DNA of 64,000 bases from Dysgonomonas sp. PF1-14 (lineage in GTDB: Bacteria > Bacteroidota > Bacteroidia > Bacteroidales > Dysgonomonadaceae): assembly GCF_029892965.1 (NCBI RefSeq), contig NZ_JARXWN010000005.1, positions 186,001 through 250,000 on the forward strand. The letters are read 5' to 3'. Of the stretch, positions 46,147 through 54,694 are shown piece by piece. Numbering within the stretch: position 1 is the first letter of the stretch; each line of letters opens with the position of its first letter. The notes under the pieces are model-generated. The model saw only the letters and a list, made by a program, of their open reading frames with translations. It was not told where the DNA came from and made no database searches. The translations under genes and the position numbers were made by a program.

Positions 46147-46740
46147 TTAGTCTTTGACTAATACATATTCTCTATGTACATAACCCACTTTATTGTTGGA
46201 TTTTACTCTTACTTTTATCCAATCACCTCTCATTGCCAGAAAAACGACTTCCTGCATATAAAAAAGCTTATGTACAACAGGATAATTAATTCCCGGCCCG
46301 CTTCTTAAATTCAGAGTTTCTGTATTTATAACAAGAGTTTTGTTATAATATTCGGAGAATATGTCATCGGGAACATCATCTGTCTTATTATTAGATACAG
46401 AAGGATATATGTAATTTTTATCAGACCGGTTTGTTCCTGATGACTTGTTACTTTTAGATGATTTGTAATTATTATAGTAATTATTACTCCCCGAACTTTT
46501 ATTATAACTACTTTTTGAAGGACGGCTACTTCCGGAACAAACTCCACACGAACCCCCATTATTACAATGTGCACATTTGCTACAATTCCGGCATGCTGTA
46601 CAATAAGCCGAACCTGTACATCTGGCTTCGGAATCTGAGCCTTCGCTACAAGATAATAACTTCTCGGATTCCTGTCCATACATCATAAAAGGAATAAAAA
46701 AGATAAAGAATATAATACACAAAGGCCTCAAGATTTTCAT
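46147..46740 (-). CDS. Secreted Cys-rich protein with C-terminal bacterial SH3 domain
   Basis: 197 residues. Signal peptide (1-22), then a block of closely spaced cysteines (about 36-68, including CTACRNCSKCAHC), a Ser/Asn/Lys/Tyr-rich linker (70-120), and a bacterial SH3 domain (about 133-197, TLNLRSGPGINYPVVHKL and WIKVRVKSNNKVGYVHREYV). The Cys block resembles a zinc-knuckle or disulfide-rich ligand module. SH3 domains of this kind often bind cell-wall peptides. Confidence 0.72.
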   Translation of the reverse strand: MKILRPLCIIFFIFFIPFMMYGQESEKLLSCSEGSDSEARCTGSAYCTACRNCSKCAHCNNGGSCGVCSGSSRPSKSSYNKSSGSNNYYNNYKSSKSNKSSGTNRSDKNYIYPSVSNNKTDDVPDDIFSEYYNKTLVINTETLNLRSGPGINYPVVHKLFYMQEVVFLAMRGDWIKVRVKSNNKVGYVHREYVLVKD

Positions 46741-46889
46741 ATGTCAATGGTGTTAAGTATTGTGCAAATGTAATAATTATTTTGGCTTTAGCTATTTAAT
46801 GGATATAATCTTCGCAGATTGGTTTTTGCTTCTTTTCTTTCGCTCAGGCTCACGAAAAAGAAGCGGGCAGAAATTTTCTGCCCGGAAAG

Positions 46890-47576
46890 TTACTTTGAAT
46901 TTTGAGAAGATTTGAAATCGGGGAAGACATACCAACTGTCCTTATACAGATGACCTATCAGATTAAAAACTCCCGTTTCTCCGCACTTGTCGGCAAACAG
47001 CTTGGCTTCAGATATACTCTTGAACTCGCCTAATTTCTTAAATCCTACAAATAGTTTATACATATCCTTGTTATTTTTATGTTTCTCTACTTCCGCCTGT
47101 AAAATAGCATAGGCTTCATTATAATTCTTCCTTTTCTGTTCCAATTTGCCGTTGGCTTTGAGTAACTGTTCGTCTGTTTCTATATTGAAAAACAAATCGT
47201 TGTGTGTCATATAGTCAATATAATTCGTTATTTTCCTTTCGACTTTGGTTATCTGCACCTTTGCCGATGCGATTTTTGAGAGCAGGAAGTCAAAACCTGT
47301 TTGTAAACCAGTTCGTTTGTCGTAGGCGCAGTGATATACCTCTATTTTCTTGCGTGGGTACTTGCAGACAAGTTTTGCTCTGCGCCATTCGATAATCCAC
47401 CGCCAGCGGTCTACCATCTCACGAGGGAGGTCTATCTTGTGTAATATCTCCCTGTGTCCGTCTTGGTGTCGTATTTCAAAAGTGATATATACCCAATGCT
47501 CAATCTTCAATTCCCGTTCAGCTTTTGCCAAATCTTTGGCATATTGCATCCAATCGTCCGGTATTTCCTGTGCCAT
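46890..47576 (-). CDS. Unknown protein downstream of pcfJ
   Basis: 228 residues, no signal peptide. The N-terminal half is rich in Trp and charged residues (VDRWRWIIEWRRAKLVCKYP), followed by a coiled-coil stretch (about 110-175) and a C-terminal segment. It lies 29 bases after the pcfJ stop, in the same operon. No family recognised with certainty. Confidence 0.6.
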   Translation of the reverse strand: MAQEIPDDWMQYAKDLAKAERELKIEHWVYITFEIRHQDGHREILHKIDLPREMVDRWRWIIEWRRAKLVCKYPRKKIEVYHCAYDKRTGLQTGFDFLLSKIASAKVQITKVERKITNYIDYMTHNDLFFNIETDEQLLKANGKLEQKRKNYNEAYAILQAEVEKHKNNKDMYKLFVGFKKLGEFKSISEAKLFADKCGETGVFNLIGHLYKDSWYVFPDFKSSQNSK

Positions 47577-47605
47577 ATTAATATAGATTAATTGTTACTA
47601 CTGCT

Positions 47606-48877
47606 TTATGCTGCTAACCGTTTTTGAATAAGTGGAATATTTTTGTTTACGAGTTTCAATATCCTGTCGTGGTATTCCGTATTCTCATTACATAGTCCTC
47701 TACATTGTAATACTTTGAGTTCAGACAAGGATAGTTCAATGGTTTCAAGCCGTTTGTCTTCGGTATAGGCAGAAAGGATAAGGCTGTCGGGTTTCAGGTG
47801 GTAGTTATTGGTGAATACGCAATGATGCAGCATATCTCCTTCTTGCATAATCTCGTCTACACTCTCCAATACCCGAATGTGGATAAGTCCGTCCGTAAAT
47901 TCGATACCGAAGAATCGGGATTTCAGTTCTTGGAATAACTTTTCGTTTTCCAATGCTTTCCTGCGTTGTTCTTCCTTGTGTTGTTGTCGGTAGACTTCAC
48001 GTTTTTTATCCACATATTTATCATGTTCTTTCTTTAGGTTCTTCAGGCAGATATATTTGGCATTATGCAAGTCTTTACCGAAGAAACGGAGCAAGTCTAT
48101 ATAATCGCACCATTCATTTACATTGTTAATGGCATAGCCGTTTCTAAGGCAGATACGGATAGATGCCCAATAGTCGTTCATATCTTTTCGGGTATTATAG
48201 GCGAAGTATCGGAAGAGTTCTGTTTGTCCTGTTTTGAGCAGGGTTTCGGCTTTACTGTTGCCTATTAGAAAGCTAAACACATCAAAGGGCGTAAGGTCAA
48301 AGAACTGCTTGTTATATCCGCTTCTTTGTACTTCGGGAATAAGTTTCTGACGGGGATAAACTTCTGTCGGGGTTATATTATATAATGACCTTTCGGGACG
48401 GATTTCAAGGTTGCTCCACCAATTCCAATCCTGCCGACAGAATCCCATCGGACGGAGTTTAGCCATAGTAGCATATTTACCGTTGGGAGCAATCCAACGT
48501 TGTACGACTTCCATATTAAAATATCGGGGTGCTTCTCCTTTTTTCATTTTGCACTCTACATACACAAAGCGTAAAACTTGAAAGCCCTCACAGGCGGTAA
48601 CAATGCAGAGGTATTCGTAATCTAAGAATGTACGTTTACGTGTTTCTATTACCCTTAGTTTGGTTTTGCAGTTGGGGCAAGTACAATGTTCTGTCTTTTT
48701 TTCTTTGTCTGTCCATGAATGGTTACATTCCAAACAAGTGATAAGACCTTTTGAGGTCTTCTGTCCGATATGCTCGATACAATTCTTGTATGCCCATTTG
48801 ATTTGAACATCACTTATCTTCGGTAGCTTTTTACTTGCTGCTACTATTTGTTTCTGAAATTTAGTTCTTGGTTTCAT
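47606..48877 (-). CDS. pcfJ: PcfJ-family protein
   Basis: 423 residues. An N-terminal zinc ribbon (about 48-80: CLECNHSWTD, then CTCPNCKTKL) is followed by the PcfJ domain in the C-terminal half (MLHHCVFTNNYHLKPDSLIL, then ELKVLQCRGLCNE). PcfJ-like genes are frequent on conjugative plasmids and transposons. Its exact role is unknown. It is preceded by pcfK. Confidence 0.85.
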   Translation of the reverse strand: MKPRTKFQKQIVAASKKLPKISDVQIKWAYKNCIEHIGQKTSKGLITCLECNHSWTDKEKKTEHCTCPNCKTKLRVIETRKRTFLDYEYLCIVTACEGFQVLRFVYVECKMKKGEAPRYFNMEVVQRWIAPNGKYATMAKLRPMGFCRQDWNWWSNLEIRPERSLYNITPTEVYPRQKLIPEVQRSGYNKQFFDLTPFDVFSFLIGNSKAETLLKTGQTELFRYFAYNTRKDMNDYWASIRICLRNGYAINNVNEWCDYIDLLRFFGKDLHNAKYICLKNLKKEHDKYVDKKREVYRQQHKEEQRRKALENEKLFQELKSRFFGIEFTDGLIHIRVLESVDEIMQEGDMLHHCVFTNNYHLKPDSLILSAYTEDKRLETIELSLSELKVLQCRGLCNENTEYHDRILKLVNKNIPLIQKRLAA

Positions 48878-48888
48878 GGCTGTACTAT

Positions 48889-49302
48889 TTAAAAGTCAAA
48901 TAAATTGGGTTGGTTATTTAAAGCTACTTGCTTGGCTTTCTTCTTGGGCTGCATCATACGGTTATAGGCATCGTTATGTGCTTTTTGTATAGCTTCCCTG
49001 CGGGCTTCTTCCTTTTCTTCTTCGGTCAGTTCCACTACATGATTGACTACGATGTGGCTATTATTCATAGGATTGCCTATTTCGATAGTATCTTCATCGT
49101 AGTAATGAACTGCCATTGAATAGACTTCGAGGTCGGTAAAGCCCATGCAACCGCTTTTTTGAACGGTGTTGAGAATATATGTAATACAGTCGTCAATGTT
49201 CTTGTCGGGTTTAGCGAATGATTCGGCAAACAGGGCATCCGTTTCGGCTCGTTGCTCCAAATAGTTCAGTATGGTTCTTGTGAAAATATGGGTTGCTTTC
49301 AT
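48889..49302 (-). CDS. pcfK: PcfK-family protein
   Basis: 137 residues: KATHIFTRTILNYLEQRAE start, CITYILNTVQKSGCMGFTD core and an acidic-basic tail ending QPNLFDF, which looks like a sliding-clamp binding peptide (QxxLFxF, inference). It lies 11 bases upstream of pcfJ. Confidence 0.82.
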   Translation of the reverse strand: MKATHIFTRTILNYLEQRAETDALFAESFAKPDKNIDDCITYILNTVQKSGCMGFTDLEVYSMAVHYYDEDTIEIGNPMNNSHIVVNHVVELTEEEKEEARREAIQKAHNDAYNRMMQPKKKAKQVALNNQPNLFDF

Positions 49303-49315
49303 GTTCTTGTTTTTT

Positions 49316-49522
49316 TTAGTTGTTTAGGTTCAATACATTCTCTAATTCTTCTCTCTTAGCTTTGGAAAATATCCAGCCTGCCTGCTTTTCGTTGTTGTGT
49401 GTCAATCGGGGATTGAATTTTCCTCCCATAGCTTTAAGCAAATCTTTGATTGCTTTGGTATCTCCAAACAGGGCGATGGCTTTCTCGGAATAATCTACTA
49501 TCTCGAAATATAATTTTGTCAT
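49316..49522 (-). CDS. Small protein of the pcfK operon
   Basis: 68 residues from MTKLYFEIVDYSEKAIALFG; the frame is open much further upstream, but that part reads as the shadow of the membrane protein gene. Contains KDLLKAMGGKFNPRLT and the GWIFSK motif. This small family is common beside pcfK-like genes in Bacteroidetes elements. Function unknown. Confidence 0.68.
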   Translation of the reverse strand: MTKLYFEIVDYSEKAIALFGDTKAIKDLLKAMGGKFNPRLTHNNEKQAGWIFSKAKREELENVLNLNN

Positions 49523-49533
49523 GGCTCTAATGA

Positions 49534-49794
49534 TTAAATAAATAAAAGGATTAATGATGTGATAATGGCGATAGACAGCAGGGACAGGATAAGCCGAATG
49601 ATAAAGCCTACCAATCGGAATACAAGGCAGATACCCCAATAACAGAGGATAAGTCCTGCAACCGCCGATGCACTGATACTGACCTGCGAAACAAGCCACA
49701 GACACAAGACTACAACCGCAACCCTCAAACCCAATTTTATGATGAGTCCGGAGGCGAGGGAGTTTTGTTTCAATATGTTTTTTTCGTTTTTCAT
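49534..49794 (-). CDS. Small membrane protein
   Basis: 86 residues from MKNEKNILKQNSLASGL (seven residues longer if the ATG at 49815 is used). Three hydrophobic helices (about 20-36, 40-58, 65-85). No motif. Upstream gene of the pcfK/pcfJ operon. Confidence 0.5.
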   Translation of the reverse strand: MKNEKNILKQNSLASGLIIKLGLRVAVVVLCLWLVSQVSISASAVAGLILCYWGICLVFRLVGFIIRLILSLLSIAIITSLILLFI

Positions 49795-49815
49795 AATTAT
49801 GACATTTTTTTTCAT

Positions 49816-50311
49816 GCGTCATCCATCGGTATCGGTCGTTTTTGTTTCGTAAGAGCAACACGAGGTATTGTGGCTTCACTATAAGGCATATTTTTCACGG
49901 TAAATACGCTCGCACGAAGAATGAGGGGAAGAGGAAGATTTCCGGGAAAACCCTTTAGGGCAATAGGATATGCCGTTGTGAAACACTATCATACCTTTGC
50001 TCTGATGAACAAACGACCGAAGCACCGGATTGACAGCAGCCTGTTGTGGAATGATTATAGAGAAAAACGAAAAAGACATCGTTAGAAAATGGGATAGTAG
50101 AAATATATGCTATCGCAGCATATTTATTATGTGTAGAATATTTATATCAAGTGTACACCAACCGGATGTGCTCTTGGTTTATTATCCGAGACTGTTTCCT
50201 GAAATGACGTAAAACGGAATGTAGAGGAAAGTGTCGCAGGATTTAATAATAGCCGAAAGATTTAAGAAAATAGTTTCCCTCTTAACCGATTCATTTCCTA
50301 TTTTTGTAAGT
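49816..50311. other. Region between the pcfK operon and umuD
   Basis: About 500 bases between divergent operons. One short, very basic frame (49921-50085) is listed separately. A TATTTTTG (50299-50306) with TTTC 21 bases upstream could be the umuD promoter, but it would leave almost no leader. No palindrome of the LexA-box kind is recognised. Confidence 0.4.
49921..50085 (+). CDS. Possible small Arg/Lys-rich protein
   Basis: 54 codons starting MRGRGRFPGKPFRAIGYAVV and ending REKRKRHR. The frame is extremely basic, and the region has GC content nearer to coding DNA. I know of no function. No good ribosome binding site is visible, so it may be spurious. Confidence 0.3.
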   Translation: MRGRGRFPGKPFRAIGYAVVKHYHTFALMNKRPKHRIDSSLLWNDYREKRKRHR

Positions 50312-50749
50312 ATGGATAAACCGGTTACCATAGAAATATTCAAGGCCGAAACCAATATAGAATTGGCATTACCGATAGCGGACGAAGGCATTAAGGCAGG
50401 ATTTCCGAGTCCTGCTCAAGACTTCATGGATTTGGCTATCGACCTGAATAAAGAGTTGGTAAAGCATCCCGCCGCTACATTTTATGGCCGGGTAAAAGGC
50501 GACAGCATGATCGATGCCGGTATTTATGACGGAGACATCCTGATTATCGACAAATCGCTCGATCCCCGTGATGGAGATATGGCAGTCTGCTATATCGACG
50601 GAGAATTTACCATCAAGCATATCAAAATAGAGAAAGATGTCATTTGGCTGATTCCTGCCAATGAACAATATAAACCGATTAAAGTAACCGAAGACAACGA
50701 TTTCCTGATCTGGGGAATCGTAACTTATTCGATAAAAAAGCAAAGATAA
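50312..50749 (+). CDS. umuD: UmuD-like SOS mutagenesis protein
   Basis: 145 residues from MDKPVTIEIFKAETN. The frame is open for 27 further codons upstream, but family starts agree with this ATG. The S24 peptidase fold shows the Ser in GDSM (Ser65) and the Lys in FTIKHI (Lys102). The self-cleavage region is KAGFPSPAQD (Ala-Gly bond). After RecA-stimulated cleavage it activates the UmuC polymerase. The operon continues with an unknown gene 21 bases downstream, then umuC. Confidence 0.9.
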   Translation: MDKPVTIEIFKAETNIELALPIADEGIKAGFPSPAQDFMDLAIDLNKELVKHPAATFYGRVKGDSMIDAGIYDGDILIIDKSLDPRDGDMAVCYIDGEFTIKHIKIEKDVIWLIPANEQYKPIKVTEDNDFLIWGIVTYSIKKQR

Positions 50750-50770
50750 AAACCTTAATTTAGTATTTCA

Positions 50771-51442
50771 ATGTTTAAAAACTGGTTTGGAAAAAAGAAA
50801 AATAAAGAAGAGCCTGCATCAACAGATAAATATACCATCAATAAAGGAGAAAATATCCCGGCTCAAAAAAAGAGTAATAGCTTATATAAAGTTGTTAGGG
50901 ATATATCTGATAATTTATCTCAAAAACTGGAATCATCGACAATTCCGCTTTGGATAGGACAGCTATATATGCATTATTGGAATAAAAATACTTTAGAGGA
51001 TTTGAATAATCCTGAATGGCAGAATCAAGGTATGTTCTTTTGGAGAATAGAAGAGCCCTTTCCTAATAAATCCCTGCCTCCATCTTTCGAATTGATGGAT
51101 AAACGGATATTTAGGATTACACATGAAGTCCATATTTTTCAAGGAACGGCAATGCCTTGGTTCGGCATGCCCGGAGGTGGATTGAAGATGGGATTCGGAG
51201 ATCAAAATACGCCTATTCCTATAAAAGAAATGCAGAATAAGGATATTATTGAATATATAGAATTGGTAGAGCTATCAGAAGAAAATACAGATATACTATA
51301 CGACCGTGAACGTTATACATTAATAGCAGGTGGGAATATTACATATGAGGATAATACCTTTTATCTGGATGGTGCACCTGTCTCTTTGTCTACAGCATAT
51401 AGTGCAGGTGTAATACATGTCGGTAAAGTTGTATACTATTAA
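50771..51442 (+). CDS. Unknown protein in the umuDC operon, with a TNT-like segment
   Basis: 223 residues, no signal peptide. Residues 1-55 are basic and Lys/Asn-rich. The middle (about 86-160) contains SLPPSFEL (101-108) and PWFGMPGGG (129-137). These resemble the C-terminal half of TNT-type NAD glycohydrolase domains (RSLPP, then PxFGQPGGGxQY). The Gln that follows GGG in TNT enzymes is replaced (GGGLKM), and the DRYG segment is not seen, so activity is doubtful. The gene sits 21 bases after umuD and 9 bases before umuC, so it is cotranscribed. It may simply be an unrecognised family. Confidence 0.55.
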   Translation: MFKNWFGKKKNKEEPASTDKYTINKGENIPAQKKSNSLYKVVRDISDNLSQKLESSTIPLWIGQLYMHYWNKNTLEDLNNPEWQNQGMFFWRIEEPFPNKSLPPSFELMDKRIFRITHEVHIFQGTAMPWFGMPGGGLKMGFGDQNTPIPIKEMQNKDIIEYIELVELSEENTDILYDRERYTLIAGGNITYEDNTFYLDGAPVSLSTAYSAGVIHVGKVVYY

Positions 51443-51451
51443 ATAATCAAA

Positions 51452-52702
51452 ATGTACGCCCTATGCGACTGCAATAACTTCTTTGTTTCCTGCGAGCGGG
51501 TATTCAATCCCTCGCTGAACAATCGCCCTGTCGTTGTACTGAGCAACAATGACGGATGTGTTATTGCCCGTAGCAACGAAGCCAAAGCATTGGGTATAAA
51601 AATGGCTGTGCCTTTCTTCCAAATTAAGGATTTGGTAAAGAAACACGATATAGCGATCTACTCGACCAACTTCACGTTGTACGGCGATATGTCGGCAAGG
51701 GTAATGGCAGTTCTATCGGGGCTTGTTCCCGACATGGGGATTTATTCTGTGGATGAAGCATTCCTGAATCTGTCGGGCATCAATGATTTGGATGCTTATA
51801 GCAGGCATATAATAGATACAACAACCAAATGCACGGGTATCCCCGTATCTCTCGGAGTTGCCCCGACTAAGACATTAGCTAAAATTGCCAATCATTTTGC
51901 CAAGAAATACAAAGGCTACAAACAAGTTTGTATCATCGAATCGGAAGAAAAACGGATAAAAGCCCTGCAAAAAACAGCAATAGGCGAAGTATGGGGTATC
52001 GGACGAAATTATGCCCGCACATTGGAATACCACAGTATAAAAACCGCCTACGACTTTACTCAAAAAAGCCGTTCGTGGGTAAGACGTAAGATGTCTGTCA
52101 TCGGGGAGCGCACCTGGATGGAGTTACAGGGAATACCCTGTATAGGAAAGGACGACCTTGAAACGGAAAAGCAACAGATATGCACTTCCCGAAGTTTCGG
52201 ACAACCTATAACCGAATACAACAATCTGTTGGAAGCGGTAGCCTCTTTAGCTTCTCTATGCGTCAGCAAACTGAGGAAACAAAAATCTGTAACAAAAGGA
52301 GTTTATATATTCCTGCAAACCAATCGCTTCAAGGATGAAGTGTATAAACCGTCAAAGATTATCTCCTTATCATTTTACACAGCTGATATAGCGGAGATAA
52401 TCGGCTATTGCCGCAAAGCCCTTGATTCCATCTATATGCCGGACATGGAATATAAACGCGCAGGAGTAGTATTAGCGGATATAATACCGGAGGAATATTC
52501 AACGGCAGATTTGTTCGACCCCATTGACAGAGAAAAACAAAAACGGCTGAATGAGGCATTGGACGAGATAGCCAAAAAGAACGGCAGGGAAGCCGTGAAA
52601 GTCGCTGTTCAGGGAAACGGTTACAAGGCAAACATCCGGCAGGAGCATTTATCCCGGCGATTTACCACTAATCTGAATGAGATAATTGAAATAAAAGCAT
52701 AG
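51452..52702 (+). CDS. umuC: Error-prone DNA polymerase V subunit UmuC
   Basis: 416 residues, Y-family polymerase. The palm motifs are present: [16 protein letters not shown] (metal-binding Asp), [12 protein letters not shown] (second acidic pair), [18 protein letters not shown]. The C-terminal little-finger and DUF4113 regions end near the stop. It carries out translesion synthesis with UmuD'. Normal length. Confidence 0.94.
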   Translation: MYALCDCNNFFVSCERVFNPSLNNRPVVVLSNNDGCVIARSNEAKALGIKMAVPFFQIKDLVKKHDIAIYSTNFTLYGDMSARVMAVLSGLVPDMGIYSVDEAFLNLSGINDLDAYSRHIIDTTTKCTGIPVSLGVAPTKTLAKIANHFAKKYKGYKQVCIIESEEKRIKALQKTAIGEVWGIGRNYARTLEYHSIKTAYDFTQKSRSWVRRKMSVIGERTWMELQGIPCIGKDDLETEKQQICTSRSFGQPITEYNNLLEAVASLASLCVSKLRKQKSVTKGVYIFLQTNRFKDEVYKPSKIISLSFYTADIAEIIGYCRKALDSIYMPDMEYKRAGVVLADIIPEEYSTADLFDPIDREKQKRLNEALDEIAKKNGREAVKVAVQGNGYKANIRQEHLSRRFTTNLNEIIEIKA

Positions 52703-52708
52703 GGTATA

Positions 52709-52738
52709 TTTGCAATACATAAAATGATTTTATCTTTG
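52709..52738 (+). promoter_or_regulatory. Promoter of the Hc1-like histone gene
   Basis: TTTG (52709-52712), 18 bases, TATCTTTG (52731-52738). The near-perfect Bacteroidetes promoter is 29 bases before the ATG. Confidence 0.82.
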
Positions 52739-52767
52739 CCTGAATTTCAAAATAAACGAAAAACGAT

Positions 52768-52944
52768 ATGAAAAATTTAGTAGAGAATTTGAATCAATTA
52801 TTTGCAGACTTCGCAAAAGATGCAGCTTCACAAGTAGAAACCGGAAACAAAGCGGCAGGAGCCCGTGCCCGTAAAACGTCTTTGGCAATCGAGAAAGCTT
52901 TGAAGGAATTCAGAAAAGTGTCTGTTGAAGAAGGAAAGAAATAA
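52768..52944 (+). CDS. Histone H1-like DNA-binding protein (Hc1-like)
   Basis: 58 residues: MKNLVENLNQLFADFAKDAA, then GNKAAGARARKTSLAIEKAL and a basic end. This is the short Hc1/H1-like protein found throughout Bacteroidetes, a basic helical chromatin protein. Here it lies inside the element next to the integrase and has its own strong promoter and terminator. Confidence 0.85.
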   Translation: MKNLVENLNQLFADFAKDAASQVETGNKAAGARARKTSLAIEKALKEFRKVSVEEGKK

Positions 52945-52968
52945 ATTCCGATATTGCATAAAAAAAGA

Positions 52969-53000
52969 AATAGTCCGAGAGCTTTTCCCGGACTATTTTA
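52969..53000. terminator. Bidirectional terminator between histone and integrase genes
   Basis: AATAGTCCG and CGGACTATT pair perfectly. TTTTATT follows on the plus strand and TTCTTTTTTT on the minus strand, so it can end both converging transcripts. Confidence 0.9.
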
Positions 53001-53012
53001 TTAGATTTCAAA

Positions 53013-54242
53013 TCAGCTGATTCTTCGTTTTTTCCTATTATAGGTCTTAGCCAAATTATCCATATCCGAACTTAGTTTTTTATCTACAATCCGGGCATAA
53101 ATCTGTGTTGTTCTTATGTCTGTGTGCCCAAGCATTTTCGATACTGTTTCAATAGGCACTCCATTCGCTAAAGTAACAGTCGTTCCGAATGTATGGCGGG
53201 CCACATGACAGGTTACCGGCTTATCGATCCCGCAGATTGCAGCAATCTCCTTCAAATATTCATTCATCTTTTGGTTGGAACACACTGGGAATAGTCGTCC
53301 GTCTTTTTGCTTTCCTTTATACTTCTCGATGATCGCAAGAGGTATTTCAAGCAAGCGGATATTGGATGGTACATTGGTTTTCTGACGATTGGTCATAACC
53401 CATTGATGGCCATCGAAAGCCGTTTTTATATTATCCTCTGTCAATTGAGCCACATCAATATAGCTTAAGCCCGTATAGCACATAAAAATGAAAATATCCC
53501 GAATATGGCGGAGCCTTTCTGTCAGGAAATCTTTCCGGTAAATCGTATCAATTTCCTCTTGTGTAAGGACCTCCCGAATCACTTTCTTGGTCTTGAACCT
53601 GAAACCGACAAAGGGATCTATCTTGATATCCGCTCCGGTACTTTTAATATAGTTGAATACGGTCCTGAAACGTTGAACGAACTTCAATGCTGTATTATTG
53701 CTGCAATTGTGATCGTTTTGGAGATATAAAAAGAATTTCTCTATAAATACAGGGGTCAGTTCCATGACAGGAATATCCGTCAGATGGTATTCCTTTTTAA
53801 GGAACTCATGTAAGCGTGTTTTAGTCAATTCATACCTTCCATAAGTTATTTGAGAAGTATCTCGTCCGACTTTTAACAAGTAGAACTCATTGTGCTCTGC
53901 AAAATGTTTCAACAACATTTTCTTTTTATCCGTCTCAATGCCTAATACAATATTCTTGATCTTCTCGGGCAATACATATCCGTATTCATTAAGTTGTTTG
54001 TGATAAATCTCTGTGATCCTTACCTTTAAAGCTTCCAAAATTCGGTTTGTTTTGATGATTTCCTGTGAACGACCGATACATTTTCCTGCTTTGCTGTCCC
54101 ACAGGACAGGATCAACCATTGTCCGTGTATTGAACTGTGCACGTTCTCCACTAATAGTTATGCGTGCCATAACGGGAGTTAATCCGTTTTCATCTGCCCT
54201 CGTTTTACGCAGATAGAATAAAACTGTGAATGTAGCTTTCAT
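53013..54242 (-). CDS. int: Tyrosine recombinase (conjugative-transposon integrase, IntDOT-like)
   Basis: 409 residues from MKATFTVLFYLRKTRADENG; the upstream extension of the frame (39 codons) has no family counterpart. N-terminal arm-binding domain, SAM-like core-binding domain, catalytic domain. Catalytic residues: HVARHTFGT (His-Arg), LGHTDIRTTQIYAR (His, and Tyr about 382). The first Arg of the usual Arg-His-Arg-Tyr set is replaced in TGLSYIDV, as is known for IntDOT-type integrases. It points away from tRNA-Arg, 283 bases from the tRNA 3' end. It probably catalyses element integration and excision. Confidence 0.92.
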   Translation of the reverse strand: MKATFTVLFYLRKTRADENGLTPVMARITISGERAQFNTRTMVDPVLWDSKAGKCIGRSQEIIKTNRILEALKVRITEIYHKQLNEYGYVLPEKIKNIVLGIETDKKKMLLKHFAEHNEFYLLKVGRDTSQITYGRYELTKTRLHEFLKKEYHLTDIPVMELTPVFIEKFFLYLQNDHNCSNNTALKFVQRFRTVFNYIKSTGADIKIDPFVGFRFKTKKVIREVLTQEEIDTIYRKDFLTERLRHIRDIFIFMCYTGLSYIDVAQLTEDNIKTAFDGHQWVMTNRQKTNVPSNIRLLEIPLAIIEKYKGKQKDGRLFPVCSNQKMNEYLKEIAAICGIDKPVTCHVARHTFGTTVTLANGVPIETVSKMLGHTDIRTTQIYARIVDKKLSSDMDNLAKTYNRKKRRIS

Positions 54243-54339
54243 AATCTTCTCATTTTTTGTTTGTAAAACTATAATTTTAACACAAAAACATGGAAGACAT
54301 TTTGCTGCCAATTTACGACAAATAAGCACTTTAGCTTTC

Positions 54340-54393
54340 AATTCGGTACCATAAACCAAATGATATAAATTGGTACCTGTTTGGGTACCGAAT
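54340..54393. repeat. GGTACC inverted repeat upstream of the integrase
   Basis: ATTCGGTACC (54340-54349) and GGTACCGAAT (54384-54393) are a perfect 10-bp inverted pair; a third GGTACC lies between (54372-54377). Positioned between the integrase start and the tRNA-Arg gene, it could be an integrase/excisionase binding site or part of the attachment site. Confidence 0.5.
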
Positions 54394-54443
54394 CAGTGTC
54401 TTATGGTTGCTATATCCTGTCGCTTCTTGTCTATTGAGGGGAA

Positions 54444-54480
54444 TAAAAAAACTCCCTAAATTCATCATTTAGAGAGTTTT
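54444..54480 (-). terminator. Terminator of tRNA-Arg
   Basis: On the minus strand AACTCTCTAAAT and ATTTAGGGAGTT pair with one wobble and are followed by TTTTTATT. It lies 46 bases beyond the tRNA 3' end. Confidence 0.85.
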
Positions 54481-54525
54481 GTCTTATTTTGTCAGATTCT
54501 TGTCTGTTAGTTTCTGACCTTCCAG

Positions 54526-54599
54526 TGATCCCGAAGCGATTCGAACGCTTGACCCACAGCTTAGAAGGCTGTTGCTCTATCCAGCTGAGCTACGGGACC
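54526..54599 (-). tRNA. tRNA-Arg (anticodon TCT)
   Basis: 74 bases. Acceptor GGTCCCG/CGGGATC (with a G-T wobble at the second pair), anticodon stem ACAGC/GCTGT with loop CTTCTAA giving TCT, T-loop TTCGAAT, discriminator A. CCA not encoded. A -7-like TATCTTTG stands about 25 bases upstream. Likely integration target of the element to its left. Confidence 0.95.
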
Positions 54600-54694
54600 A
54601 TCTTTATTTGCTTTTAGCGAGTGCAAAGATAGCATATTTTGTAAAAAGAAAAAGACTTTAGCCCAAAACTTTCACATCATCATACACAAAACTT

